Shown here one piece after another: positions 50,234 through 60,668 of a stretch of 64,000 nt of DNA. How positions within the stretch are numbered: the first letter of the stretch is position 1; each line of letters starts with the position of its first letter. Source of the DNA: Odiellus spinosus (lineage: Eukaryota > Arthropoda > Arachnida > Opiliones > Phalangiidae); assembly GCA_963920705.1 (NCBI GenBank), contig OY987239.1, positions 11,477,004 through 11,541,003 of the forward strand, given 5' to 3'. Under the pieces are notes generated by a model. That model had not been told where the DNA came from. It saw only the letters and a list, made by a program, of their open reading frames with translations, and did no database searches. The translations under genes and the position numbers were made by a program.

Positions 50234-53083
50234 TTACTTTTTCTTATTTTTTAAATTCGCGTTTAGCATGGTTAGTTGCTCAACATGCTCTGATAAAAGT
50301 AAGGAACGTTTTTCGATCGCGATATTAGCACCGGAAGAGAAGAGTCGCTCGCTGGAAGCGGATGAAGCTGGTATTATTAATAATTTTTTCGCCAATTTGG
50401 CAAGATGAGGAAAGTCGGGAGCTTTTAATTTCCAATAGTCGAAAACATTACAATCAGGGTCTTCATTAGGTCCATTTAGATAAATATTTACTTCCTCGCT
50501 TAGCAACAAATTTTTCTTCTTAGTTTCTTTATTCGCCTTGGATTCTTTTTCAACCTGTTTCCATAGTCCTTTACGTTTACGGGTTTTGGTTTTTTCATTC
50601 AAGATTTCAACTGAAATTAATTCGTTTACTGCGTACATTTTGTCTAATTCTATTTTCAGAAGCTGCATTGCGTATTCCTTTTCAGATTGGTCAAGCAACA
50701 CGTTTTTTATTCTAGGATCAAGCAGCGTGCTTAAAAGGTACAATGATTCCTTGCGATAATCGGGAAATCTTGAATGTAGATTCCTTAGAAAAACTCCGGA
50801 AATCTCAACTTCTAAATGATTCGTTGAAGATTTTGACTTTCTAAGATTCTTTTCGATATAATCCAGTGCTGGGAAGATCATGTTCAATGTTGGGTATCTG
50901 TCCCCTTCCAGATCTTTTGATGCGACAGCGAATGGTTCTAAGATATCGAGTAGGGTCTTCACAATATCCCATTCCGTCTTCAAGAGGTTGTCAATATTTT
51001 TAATTTCAAGAAGGGCGTGCGTTATAGGTTGACGCAACTCTTGTAGACGAAGCAACATGTAATATTCGCTATTCCAACGAGTAACAACATCCGAAATGAG
51101 CTGTTTAGTATCATTTTCAGAAATTCCAAACAAATTAACTTGACTGTTGCGAAGAAGTTTATCCGCATGAGCATTCGTTTTAAAATATTTGACAATTGCT
51201 CGTACTTTAGTCAAGATTTTAGTTACTGAGGTATTTTCCAATCTCAATTGCTCGAAGCTATCGTAAATTGCCAGTTGTAAAGTATGACAAAAACACGGCA
51301 TTTGCGTCCAATCTAAGATATCGATCGTCTTGGTAATGTTCGTAACTTTGTCCGTAACTTCGTATATTGGAACACTTTCGTGACGTTCCTCTGGTATTAT
51401 AGATAGAACAATTTTCTCGAGAGCCTTTTTTACATCTTCCTCGTTATGGCTTTCAGCGAAAGGAAGGCAAGCGATGGTGTAGATTTTTGGCTCAAAATTC
51501 TTAGTTGCAAAATGACAAGTAACTTCGAGGAAACAATCGTTAGATTGATTTTTCCAAAAATCGGTTGTTAGGGAAAGAGATTGCGCAATTTCTTCTTTAA
51601 AAGCTTCGGTGATATCAACTTTTATCTCTTCTTTGAGTTGGTTGTATAAGTTTGGTACGATCGAAGAAGAAAACGTTGTTTGGCTCGGTAACTGGTACCT
51701 TGGCTCGCATTCTTGAATAACTTGTTTAAATCCTTGATTCTCCACAATGCTATAGGGTTGAAAATCTAATGCGATCATTCGACCAATTGAGTTCGTTATC
51801 TTTATGGCTGTAGGGTGATCAGATGGAAACTGGGTTTCCTCCTCAACGTACGATTGTTTCTTTGACGGTCTTTCCTTTTCAGCAAGTTGAATATTTTCGC
51901 AGGTGTGCTTGGCTTGAATGTGTTTTCTCATACTTGTAGTATTTCCACTATTACTATTTATTCGGTTGTGGCATAATTTGCACGTACAATATCCATCTGT
52001 CGCGAGGTTGAAGTAATCCCATATTTTACTCCTACGATGCCGTTTTCTAGGAGCTACCCCTTCAATCTCAGTATCCGCAGTTTCTACACTTTCATATTGA
52101 TATGTGTCTTCGTCTTTGGTGTTAACGGTAACTAATTGACTATTTTCTTCGAGACTTTGGCTATTGGTTCTCTGTGATACGCGTAATCTTTGCTTTATAG
52201 CGAGAGAGTCGCAGAAACTGCATCTTTCCTGGCCTCTAAATAATCCTTGACAATTGTTTGAATGAAAGGCATTTGTGTAAGGATTAAAAAAGTGTGATTT
52301 ATCTCCAGAGAATTCTTCAAACCTTTTATCTTTATTTCCAACACAAATTTTAAACGTGTCTACGTACGCGAAGAAAAAGAGAAGGTCGTTCATATTCATT
52401 AAAGTATTAGGAAAGGATTCGTCGTTTAAAAGTTCATTATTTTCGGGAAGTGTTCTACCAAATACTTCTATCAGTACTTGGAAATCTTTGTTCATTTGAA
52501 CGGATAAAACGCCAATCTTCTTTTTGGTATTATAAAAACTTATAGAATCAACACTCACATTTCTGGAAATTATCCAACTCTCAGGGGAAGCGGTATTTTT
52601 GACTTGAAACTCGTGAAACTTATCAAAAACATCTTGTAAATTGATGAAGTTATTTTCATTCGTTTGAACCAAAGGAGATAAATTGGAGTTGGTATTGTTG
52701 GGGTCGATTAAACTTGATTCAAAAAAATCCACAGGGTATATATCTTGAGGTTTTTCAGTTTCTTGAAAAGAGTCGCTACTTTCGCTCGTATTCTCACGGG
52801 AAGAAGTGTCATCGACATCTTCAGGATTAGTCCCAATCTTCTCAGCTTTAATTATTTCAGATATATCAAAAACTTTTGGATTAATTCCAAGCTGTTCAGC
52901 TGTAACTGTTTCAGATACATCAAAGTCTTCGGGATTTGTTCTAACCGGTTCAAAGTTAACTGTTTTAGATCCTTGACAATCTTCAGAATTCATCCTTTGT
53001 GGTTCGTCTAGTTCTGATTCCCGTAACTGGTTAAAAATTAGCGTTGTTTGGTTGTTTCTGCTGTAGGAATGATCGCTCGCCAT
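50234..53083 (-). CDS. hAT superfamily transposase (ZBED-like), intact 949-aa ORF
   Basis: One uninterrupted frame, ATG at 53083. Residues 1-150 are acidic and repetitive (NPEDFDVSETV-like). Residues 155-300 form a separate domain ending in NNCQGLFRGQERCSFC, a possible metal site. A BED finger follows at about 353-393 (C368-x2-C371, H388-x4-H393). The catalytic core has D508 in SLTTDFW, D578 in EVTDKVTN, CFCHTLQLAI (597-606), VVTRW (666-670), and a hATC dimerisation block ending IPASSASSERLFSSG, with E912 as the expected third acidic residue. A GT-AG pair at 53102-53162 (61 bp) could be a 5' UTR intron. I see no terminal inverted repeats or 8-bp duplication around it, so it is either an element with eroded ends or a host-adopted gene. 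Confidence 0.93.
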   Translation of the reverse strand: MASDHSYSRNNQTTLIFNQLRESELDEPQRMNSEDCQGSKTVNFEPVRTNPEDFDVSETVTAEQLGINPKVFDISEIIKAEKIGTNPEDVDDTSSRENTSESSDSFQETEKPQDIYPVDFFESSLIDPNNTNSNLSPLVQTNENNFINLQDVFDKFHEFQVKNTASPESWIISRNVSVDSISFYNTKKKIGVLSVQMNKDFQVLIEVFGRTLPENNELLNDESFPNTLMNMNDLLFFFAYVDTFKICVGNKDKRFEEFSGDKSHFFNPYTNAFHSNNCQGLFRGQERCSFCDSLAIKQRLRVSQRTNSQSLEENSQLVTVNTKDEDTYQYESVETADTEIEGVAPRKRHRRSKIWDYFNLATDGYCTCKLCHNRINSNSGNTTSMRKHIQAKHTCENIQLAEKERPSKKQSYVEEETQFPSDHPTAIKITNSIGRMIALDFQPYSIVENQGFKQVIQECEPRYQLPSQTTFSSSIVPNLYNQLKEEIKVDITEAFKEEIAQSLSLTTDFWKNQSNDCFLEVTCHFATKNFEPKIYTIACLPFAESHNEEDVKKALEKIVLSIIPEERHESVPIYEVTDKVTNITKTIDILDWTQMPCFCHTLQLAIYDSFEQLRLENTSVTKILTKVRAIVKYFKTNAHADKLLRNSQVNLFGISENDTKQLISDVVTRWNSEYYMLLRLQELRQPITHALLEIKNIDNLLKTEWDIVKTLLDILEPFAVASKDLEGDRYPTLNMIFPALDYIEKNLRKSKSSTNHLEVEISGVFLRNLHSRFPDYRKESLYLLSTLLDPRIKNVLLDQSEKEYAMQLLKIELDKMYAVNELISVEILNEKTKTRKRKGLWKQVEKESKANKETKKKNLLLSEEVNIYLNGPNEDPDCNVFDYWKLKAPDFPHLAKLAKKLLIIPASSASSERLFSSGANIAIEKRSLLLSEHVEQLTMLNANLKNKKK

Positions 53084-53879
53084 GGATTCGCTTCTTTGAT
53101 CCTAAATTGTAATAGATTTTGGAATTACATGCTGGATACCATTAAACACATTAAATACTTACAATCGTATATATTATTATATTGCATAGGATCTGGAAAC
53201 TTTATCGATGGTCCAGCAAACTAACAGATTATTAGTTATATTTTCAACTTTCAAAATCTGACATGCCAGAAGTATTAATCCAGCTTTTTTTTCTTTGATC
53301 AGACCTTTAAGCAGACGGAACTTCATAGGATATTTGGAACGAGGTCACGAGGTCACGACCCTTACGGGTTCCCTTGATGAGCAGGCCTATATTTTATAAA
53401 TAACTTTATTAAATTCGTGGACCAGGTTTTTTAATTAAAAACCTAAGGATCACTTGCCCCAGGGACTAGTTTATTATTTGAAACTTTCTATAAATATATA
53501 ATCAGAATTGTTTAGTAGATCGGACCTATCGCCAACGACGAGCCTTCGAAAAGCGTTGCTTATTTCTCTTCCTTGTTGTTACCGGATTTCGCTTGGCCTT
53601 CCTCGTCTGCATAGCCTTCTTCTAGTTATAACCTTGTCACGAACAATTACTCTTCACGTTTTATATCAATTATACATTTTTTAATGTTAGTTTAATCATG
53701 TAAGTCTTGTATTTTGCGTATGGAATCTTGGAAAACGCATTGTGTTCCAAATTATTTAATACACCGGAGCAAAAAATAACAAATATCCAATTCAATGCGA
53801 AAACAGTGTTCAATTTTAAACCGGCCTTGATTTTCTTCGCCACATGTAACTACTGATCAGTTTAATAATCAATCATGAT
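53084..53879. promoter_or_regulatory. Divergent intergenic region, hAT gene and LYSMD3
   Basis: About 0.8 kb between two head-to-head starts. Apart from the possible 5' UTR intron of the hAT gene (53102-53162) I see no repeat, TATA box or other gene. Confidence 0.4.
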
Positions 53880-55176
53880 ATGGCCATCTTTTTTCGTACT
53901 CCATCCAAACGTTCTCAATACCGAAAGGGTCATGCCAAAAGCAGTGGAAGATTCGACTCTCAAGAATTTGTTTTTGACATTTCGGACGATGAATTAACTA
54001 CTAGCGATCAAAATATTGAACTTAAAGGTTCTCGATCGAGGTTTCCAAATAATGGTGGTGATCAGAAAAAAGAGAAAACTGCCCAATATGTTATTCAACC
54101 GGAGGACAGTCTACAAAGTGTCGCACTCAAATTTGGCTGTCAGGTATGTGTTCAAAAACCATTTTTTATCATAAATCCACAATATCATAGTAACTTTAAG
54201 AGTATTTCCATAAAATCATTAAGTAATTGTATGAACTATCTATATACACATCTAACCTCACTCAAAAATTCTCTACCAAAGCATGTGAAAGCTTATTTTC
54301 TTACATAATTTGCACGGAGAACATTTCTTACACATAGAGGCAGTAATTTCAAGCTATACCTTCCACCTTCCTTGGGCCAGAGCTTTAATTATACTCCCTT
54401 TAAAAAAAGTCTCGTTGGTGCATGATCATTGTGAAAGTTGTAAGGAAGGCTCTGACAATCGCTTCTGTTTTTTTCTTCATGTAGTTACGGGTATTAAGTT
54501 GAAATCATGATCATCGCGTTTATGTTATCTTATTATCATGTTTAAGATAGATAAATTTATTTGATAACATTCAGAGATCTCCGAGCGCAAAGTTAGACTT
54601 TGCCTCGCGTAATTTATGCTCTTGATTGGTTTGAAACTGGGGTTTATCAAATGTTGACAGGTGGCTGAATTAAAAAGGGTTAATCATTTACTGAACGATA
54701 AAGAATTCTACGCCCTTTGGAAACTAAAGATACCCACTAGAGATCACAGCCTATTATCTGAAATTTTATGTTCTTCGAACCAAGATGAGGAACCATCTGA
54801 CGGAAGCGTTACTCCTTCGCGTAAAACGTTTCACGTCAGTATCAGTCACATGTTACAGGAAGAAGGTTCGAAAGAATCAAAATCTTTCCTTCAAGAAATG
54901 GATCGTGATATTCAACGCATTGTTGAAAAAACTCAAAGTAAACAAACAGCCATCGAAGAAGAATTAAATTTAAATTCTCCTCGTATTCAACCGCTTCGCG
55001 AAAAGAAAAAAAGTTTCGACGGCGCTAGTTGGGGTATTTCTTGGTGTAGCTTGCTCGTAGCCATTGTGATTTTGGGGGTTTTAGCTCCGACTTTGTACGG
55101 GATTTACATATTGACTTATTTATCGCATACAACGGAAGATAATTTGGAAAAAGTTTCTCCGTCTAGTTATAGTTGA
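53880..55176 (+). CDS. LYSMD3: LYSMD3/4-like LysM and transmembrane protein, 259 aa
   Basis: Two exons: 53880-54143 and 54661-55176, with a phase-0 intron of 517 bp inside the LysM domain. The LysM spans about residues 69-113 (YVIQPEDSLQSVALKFGCQV, then ELKRVNHLLN and FYALWKLKIP), close to LYSMD3. A predicted membrane helix near 212-238 (LLVAIVILGVLAPTLYGIYIL) lies close to the C-terminus, giving type II topology. LYSMD3 is a Golgi/plasma-membrane protein reported to bind chitin-type glycans, from memory. Neighbour POLR3G converges on it. LYSMD4 is the alternative assignment; synteny favours LYSMD3. Confidence 0.9.
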
Positions 55177-55186
55177 ATAAAATAAA
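55176..55186 (+). terminator. Overlapping polyadenylation hexamers abutting the LYSMD3 stop
   Basis: AATAAA at 55176-55181 shares its first A with the TGA stop, and a second AATAAA overlaps at 55181-55186. If used, the 3' UTR would be only about 20-40 nt. Confidence 0.55.
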
Positions 55187-55384
55187 ATATAGGGTAAACT
55201 TTTTAACATTTTAAAAGACATTTCTCATTTAAATTGACGTTTTTAGATTTTAGATTCTCCCCTATTTGAATACGCTTTGATTTTAGGTATGCCAAACCCT
55301 CGATAGCGTCCAGCTAGAAACCCATTTCCTTATCTAAATCAAATACAAATCATTCGGATTTCCTATAGACCTCTTTATCGAAAT

Positions 55385-55590
55385 ACATTTAAAGTAGATA
55401 AGCACCTGTTACTCGATTTGGGACTCGTCAAATTGATCTAGATTGCCCCTTTATCAATTGAAAATATTCGGGATACTGTTTTTACATGCGTCAACTGACG
55501 CATATTTAAAAACCTCATCATGTAATTAAATTCGCATGCTTGACAAGGCCCGAATCTTTGCAGATTGCGTGTCTACGTTAAATTAAAACG
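55385..55590. mobile_element. Family I palindromic element between LYSMD3 and POLR3G
   Basis: Left TTTAAAGTAGATAAGCACCTG and right TGACAAGGCCCGAATC then GCAGATTGCGTGTCTAC match the inverse-repeat ends of the GPATCH8 intron 3 copies, and the centre holds TGCGTCAACTGACGCA. Confidence 0.65.
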
Positions 55591-55769
55591 TCATTTTAAA
55601 TGAGAACTGTCTTTTAATCATTTTTATTATAACTAAATATTTCTATAATGACGAGAGAAAAGTTTATAAGTTTGTGAAAATTTGACAAAATATTTTATTA
55701 TTCATGTACCGATACATTGTTTATAAAATTCAAGTTTATTAAACAATGACTAATCATTTTTTTAAAGGT

Positions 55770-57504
55770 TTAATATGTGGGACCATCGTCTAAGTTGTCT
55801 TCTTCTTCATCTAAATAATTTTCACCGTTATCGAAGTAATTTGAAGCGTAATCGGTTTCCTGAAATTAGAATGATATACTTTAAGCCTTGCCACTATGGA
55901 AGGTAATTAAGCCTTGCCACTACGGAAGGTAATTAAGCCTTGCCACTACGGAAGGTAATTAAGCCTTGCCACTAGGGAACGTAATTAAGCCTTGCCACTA
56001 CGGAAGGTAATTAAGCCTTGCCACTACGGAAGGTAATTAAGCCTTGCCACTACGGAAGGTAATTAAGCCTTGCCACTACGGAAGGTAATTAAGCCTTGCC
56101 ACTATGGAAGGTAATTAAGCCTTGCCACTACGGAAGGTTAATTAAGCCTTGCCACTACGGAAGGTTAATTAAGCCTTGCCACTACGGAAGGTTAATTAAG
56201 CCTTGCCACTACGGAAGGTAATTAACCCTTGCCACTACGGAAGGTAATTAAGCCTTGCCACTACGGAAGGTAATTAAGCCTTGCCACTACGGAAGGTAAT
56301 TAAGCCTTGCCACTACGGAAGGTAATTAACCCTTGCCACTACGGAAGGTAATTAAGCCTTGCCACTACGGAAGGTAATTAAGCCTTGCCACTACGGAAGG
56401 TAATTAAGCCTTGCCACTACGGAAGGTAATTAAGCCTTGCCACTACGGAAGGTAATTAAGCCTTGCCACTACGGAAGGTAATTAAGCCTTGCCACTACGG
56501 AAGGTAATTAAGCCTTGCCACTACGGAAGGTAATTAAGCCTTGCCACTACGGAAGGTAATTAACCCTTGCCACTACGGAAGGTAAGGAAGCCTTGCCACT
56601 ACGGAGGGTAATTAAGCCTTGCCACTAGGGAACGTAATTAAGCCTTGCCACTACGGAAGGTAATTAAGCCTTGCCAGTAGGGAACGTAATTAAGCCTTGC
56701 CACTATGGAACGTAATTAAGCCTATTCCTATTTAGTAATTAACCCTAATTACCTCTTCCTGTAAGTCTTCATCTTCCTCAAGTTCTTCCTCTAGTTCATT
56801 TTCGTCTTCTTCGTTTTCTTTGCTATTATCTTTATTTTCAGAGTCACTTTCAATTTTTTCCGTCGCTTCTAAATTCTATTGAATATAAAATTTTCAAGAA
56901 CGGTTAATTGATCTTCCCTTTTCTTAGAAGCCCAATATTAATATAAGTTTTACTTCAAGTTTTTTCGTGATGTCGATAGATTTTTTAACGACTTTCTTTA
57001 CTTTTAGTTTTGGTTTAAATGTCTTTTTTCGTTCAACGATTAATTCTTTAGGAAAGTAGTTTAAATCTTGGAAGAAAAATTAGCATTTTAACATTTAGGA
57101 AACACCTAATTACAATTATTTAACGATACTCACCATAATTAGCGTTCCTTCCACTAACAGACTGTCGAAACTTGTCAGAATATCTATCAATATCCCTTTT
57201 TTTCGATTGTTTTACGAGACAAAATTCTGAAGTTTCAAAACCTTGAATCAATTCTTCCTTTAGAGCGACTAAATAATCAGTTTCGGTTCCTGATACCAAT
57301 GGAGCTGGTTTATATTCCAAAGGCTTGAATATAAAACAATTATTAAATAAAATCAGATTTACCAACATTAAAACTTACGGGGTAATTTGGTGGGGGTTGA
57401 GCTGTAGGAGCTGGTAAAGCTTCACCACGGCCAAATCCTAATAATTCTACATTAAATGATAATCCAGATCCACCCCTGCCTCTTCCTCTACCACGACCAG
57501 CCAT
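55770..57504 (-). CDS. POLR3G: RNA polymerase III subunit RPC7 (POLR3G/POLR3GL), 213 aa
   Basis: Five exons on the minus strand: 57379-57504 (ATG 57504), 57134-57323, 56954-57066, 56753-56875 and 55770-55859. All junctions keep phase. The protein starts MAGRGRGRGRGGSG, then FNVELLGFGRGEALP, PLEYKPAPLVSGTETDYLVA, KRDIDRYSDKFRQS, a lysine-rich segment, and a strongly acidic tail ending GPTY. This order (glycine/arginine N-terminus, PLEYKP core, DIERYS-like motif, acidic C-terminus) is that of RPC7, which sits in the RPC3-RPC6-RPC7 initiation trimer of Pol III; human POLR3G is about 223 aa. POLR3G and POLR3GL are vertebrate duplicates, so the single name is approximate. Intron 4 is filled by a minisatellite. 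A minus-strand AATAAA lies at 55735-55740. Confidence 0.93.
55885..56727. repeat. 26-bp minisatellite filling POLR3G intron 4
   Basis: About 32 units of AATTAAGCCTTGCCACTACG plus GAAGGT (26 bp), with 27-bp and CTAGGGAACG variants. The intron runs 55860-56752, so the array is about 94% of it. Read in the sense direction of POLR3G, each unit contains GGCTTAATTACCTTCCGTAG, which looks like a branch-point, pyrimidine and AG arrangement. Confidence 0.96.
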
Positions 57505-58447
57505 AGGTTTAGACAATTATCATTTTTCAATCTGTAATAACCACAATTACACACGATGGAAAGAACTCCGCTACATGAGGTCTCTATCAGTTAGTTCTGA
57601 CCAAGAACTCATGTGCACGGGAACCTGAGAATATAGCATCAGCCTCTGGTACCATCTTAGCATACTTTGTAGTTATAATTTGTCAGATATTCACTCACTT
57701 TCGCCTATAAAAGGTTCCATTCCTCTCCTGAGGCTAATTCCCTTTGCAGTTTAATTACAATTACAATAGTTTAGGGTTTTGCTGTAATAATTTTAATTTG
57801 AAATTATCACCATTCAATAGTAAGTATGCGAGGATGGGTTATGAATATCTTATTCTTTTCTCACAGGTTCTTAGGCATATAAATGAGTTCTTGGTGGCAC
57901 TATGTTGTTTGACCCTACTTCATAGGTGATTTCTTTAAAATAAAATCAAAAATAGATGTAATACCATACTGAAAAAATTAACCGAATAAATTTGATAGAT
58001 TTATGAACTATCTTTACAGTTTGATGCTAATTAACCATTCCAGGGAATTAATAAACAATTAAATTATAATTAGGAATTAGGGTAGCAAAAACACTAGACA
58101 TTCTATAAGCAGACCACATACTTTGTGGTGCCCTTTTAAGCAGCGTCTGCTTAAAAGGTCACCTGCGGAAATTTGTGGGAAATAGGGCTTTTTTTTTTTT
58201 TTAACGGATCAAGAATTATTATTATTAATTTTCCTAGTTTGTATCGTGAAAGGAATTATTACAATATGGTTTTGATCTCGAAAACTATCCAGTTTAAAAA
58301 TTAAAAAAAAGTTTATTTCTATACCAGTTATTTGATTTTGTTTAGTCTGATATAGTCTGCTAGTGTTTCTACATTAATAAAGCCAGAGGCAGAGTACGTC
58401 GATTTAATTTCGGTTGTCAATTTTTGAGATCTCTACTTTCAATTAAA
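57505..58447. promoter_or_regulatory. Divergent region between POLR3G and CCDC12
   Basis: 944 bp between two head-to-head start codons. It holds a diverged fragment of element H (about 57625-57695) and a perfect hairpin at 58132-58158. No additional gene is supported. Confidence 0.5.
58132..58158. repeat. Perfect 12-bp hairpin
   Basis: CCTTTTAAGCAG, a 3-base spacer, then CTGCTTAAAAGG, in the POLR3G/CCDC12 intergenic region. Confidence 0.85.
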
Positions 58448-59173
58448 ATGGCTTCGGATGATAAAATCGCGCATTTACAAGAAGAAGCTGATAAAAGAAA
58501 AGCAAGATTAAGAGAATTGAAAAGGACAGCCTCAAATGAAAGGTCCGAAGCTAAGGACAGAAAACTTCCAACGTAAGACATTGAGTACTGATTATATCAA
58601 CTTTGAATTTAAGGAGAACTATCACTTTTAGGCCACAGTTTCGTAGTTACCGCCCACAAGATGAGAAACTTAAAGAAAAGGCTTTAACTCCTTCTAAAAT
58701 TGAATCCAGTAAGACTTTACGTTGATTCAAATTGAAACTTTCTAAACGACCAACAACTTAAGCGCGTTGTTTTCTTAAATAGTTGAGACCTTGATTGAAG
58801 ATCATATGGATTTATCAGCACCTACTCCAATTATACAAGAAATAGTAATTATGAAAAACTTAAATATATAATTCAGGTTAAATACCGAAACTTGTTTTTA
58901 AGGATTTAGCGACCTTAGCTCCCCGAAAACCAGATTGGGACCTAAAAAGAGATGTTGCAAAGAAATTGGAGAAATTAGAAAAAAGAACGCAAAGAGCTAT
59001 TGCTGAATTAATCCGTAAGAATGAATCATTTTAGTTAAAATAGATTATATTTTATAACCCTTACGGATTTTCCGAAAGGCGAACGTTTACAAGCCAATGC
59101 TGGTGAAGATTTATCACTTATTGTTGGTGGCAATGATGTCCAAGATAAACCTCCAGATTCTGATGAAGATTAA
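58448..59173 (+). CDS. CCDC12: CCDC12 homolog (spliceosome-associated), 156 aa
   Basis: Five exons: 58448-58572, 58632-58708, 58783-58844, 58903-59014 and 59079-59173 (TAA 59171-59173), with introns of 58-74 bp, all phase-consistent. An N-terminal coiled coil (residues 8-40, LQEEADKRKARLRELKR) is followed by FRSYRPQDE, then the signature DLATLAPRKPDWDLKRDVAK and LEKLEKRTQRAIAELI, with an acidic end. These blocks are characteristic of CCDC12 (cwf18 family), a component of activated spliceosomes; human CCDC12 is about 166 aa. Confidence 0.95.
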
Positions 59174-59203
59174 GAAATGTTCCAATTCAATGATTTTATT
59201 TTA

Positions 59204-59209
59204 AATAAA
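59204..59209 (+). terminator. CCDC12 polyadenylation hexamer
   Basis: AATAAA 31 bp after the stop codon, followed by a T-rich stretch (GTTTTGGTTTTTTTTTCG). Confidence 0.7.
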
Positions 59210-59340
59210 GTGTTTTGACTAATTCAGTTTTGGTTTTTTTTTCGTTGTTTCGGCTCTCATTTCGTTTCTAGCGGGAAAATTGATTCATAAAATTTAATTT
59301 TATATGAAATGTCTTCTAAATTAGACTAGGAATAGGCCAA

Positions 59341-59480
59341 ATATGAAAATATCTTCTAAATTGGACATCAGAGGGACTGTCCAATTTCAAAAATCTCTTT
59401 AAAATATGAAAATATCTTCTAAATTGGACATCAGAAGGACTGTCCAATTTCAAAAATCTCTTTAAAATATGAAAATAGTC
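59341..59480. repeat. 63-bp tandem repeat, two copies plus a stub
   Basis: Copies at 59341-59403 and 59404-59466 differ at one base; a third start is visible at 59467. Each contains the inverted pair AAATTGGAC / GTCCAATTT. Confidence 0.93.
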
Positions 59481-59671
59481 GAAATTAATCTTCTAAACTT
59501 AACAAAATTGAGCCAAATACAAATTTAATTCTATATTTAATTGCATTTATTAATTATAGTAACATTTTTAATTGTGCATAGACATTATAACTATTGCATT
59601 GTTTTTTATATAGATTCTTACAGAGCTAAGTACATGATAACATTAACTAAGTAGGTTAATTTATTCTACAT

Positions 59672-60668
59672 TTATTCTTCAGCTTTAAATCCGAAAACGT
59701 CAACTTCAGCCAACTGCAAAACGTTCATACTATTTTCGGCACATTTCGCGCAAAAACGAACAATTTGAATGCTGACATATCTTCCTCTAACTGGACACGG
59801 ATGACATTGAAATTTGACCGTCTCGTTGTCCGCTATTCCGGCTCCCAGATGTTCAGCGCATAAAACATTATCCGTAAAATGTTTGTCTCGAAAAATTGGA
59901 GTTAGGCGTTGATTTCCAACTCGAATTTCGAAATCGTGCAGTCTTTCAGCTATTTGTATTGGAAAACAAGTTTTCTGAAGTTCTTTCAAAATTATAGGCC
60001 TTTTTTTAATTGGAAAGTAGGTTAAAATTATTATATGTTCGCCCAAAAACGCTCCTACACATTATGCCACTTCAAAGCGTTGCATTGCGTAAGGCCAATT
60101 GTTTTGGCGCGACTGTTTAAAGGTAAATCACGTGATCTCTTATCAGCTTGCGCATTGCAACGCTTCAAAACCAGACTCTGTCCAGCCACGTGACTGAAAT
60201 CCGGGCTTGATTTCCAGAGCGCGGCCATTTTAAGTTCCAGTGTTTTTAATGTTTTTTTTACCCCAAAGTTTTCTGTTTAAGACATTGACACCAGTTATGA
60301 CGTGCTCTTCTTTTAAATCAACTTGCCACCATGGGAAACGATTTGCTTTTACGTTAGAATCGTCAGTGTGGGCGAAATATGGTTTGGTAAAACCATCGAC
60401 ATGGCGAAAACCTGAAAAAGAGGCCTCAATTTAGTCTTAGTTCCTGCACTGACGCTAAGAAATTAATAACTTGCCATCAACTGCTTTGTCTGCGGAATAT
60501 TTAACGTCTTTCAACTCATACACCGAACTTTGATGAGCAGGTTTCCTCAAAGCAATTGATTCTACGAAATAAAATGTTTGAGGCTCTGGGCTGGCACTAA
60601 TTCCTCCAAAGTTTTATTTTTAGTTCGAGCATACTCTTACCTTTGCCCAGCGTATCCTTATATCGATC
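59672..60668 (-). CDS. F-type lectin (fucolectin/FTP fold) gene, 5' end not found
   Basis: Four exons on the minus strand: 60641-60668, 60475-60561, 60262-60411 and 59672-59949 (TAA 59672-59674), with matching phases. The intron after 60475 uses a GC donor (GATG|GCAAGT). The product reads SIALRKPAHQSS, KYSADKAVDG, NRFPWWQVDLKEEHVITGVN, NRKLWAERLHDFEIRVGN, an internal Cys pair, GRYVSIQIV and NVLQLAEVDVFG, the complete sequence signature of the FTP/F5-8C-like lectin domain. F-type lectins bind L-fucose using His and Arg residues. Here H in AHTDD and the R in ERLHDFEIR fit, but the usual second basic residue cannot be verified. No signal peptide exon was identified upstream, so secretion is unproven. 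Confidence 0.85.
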
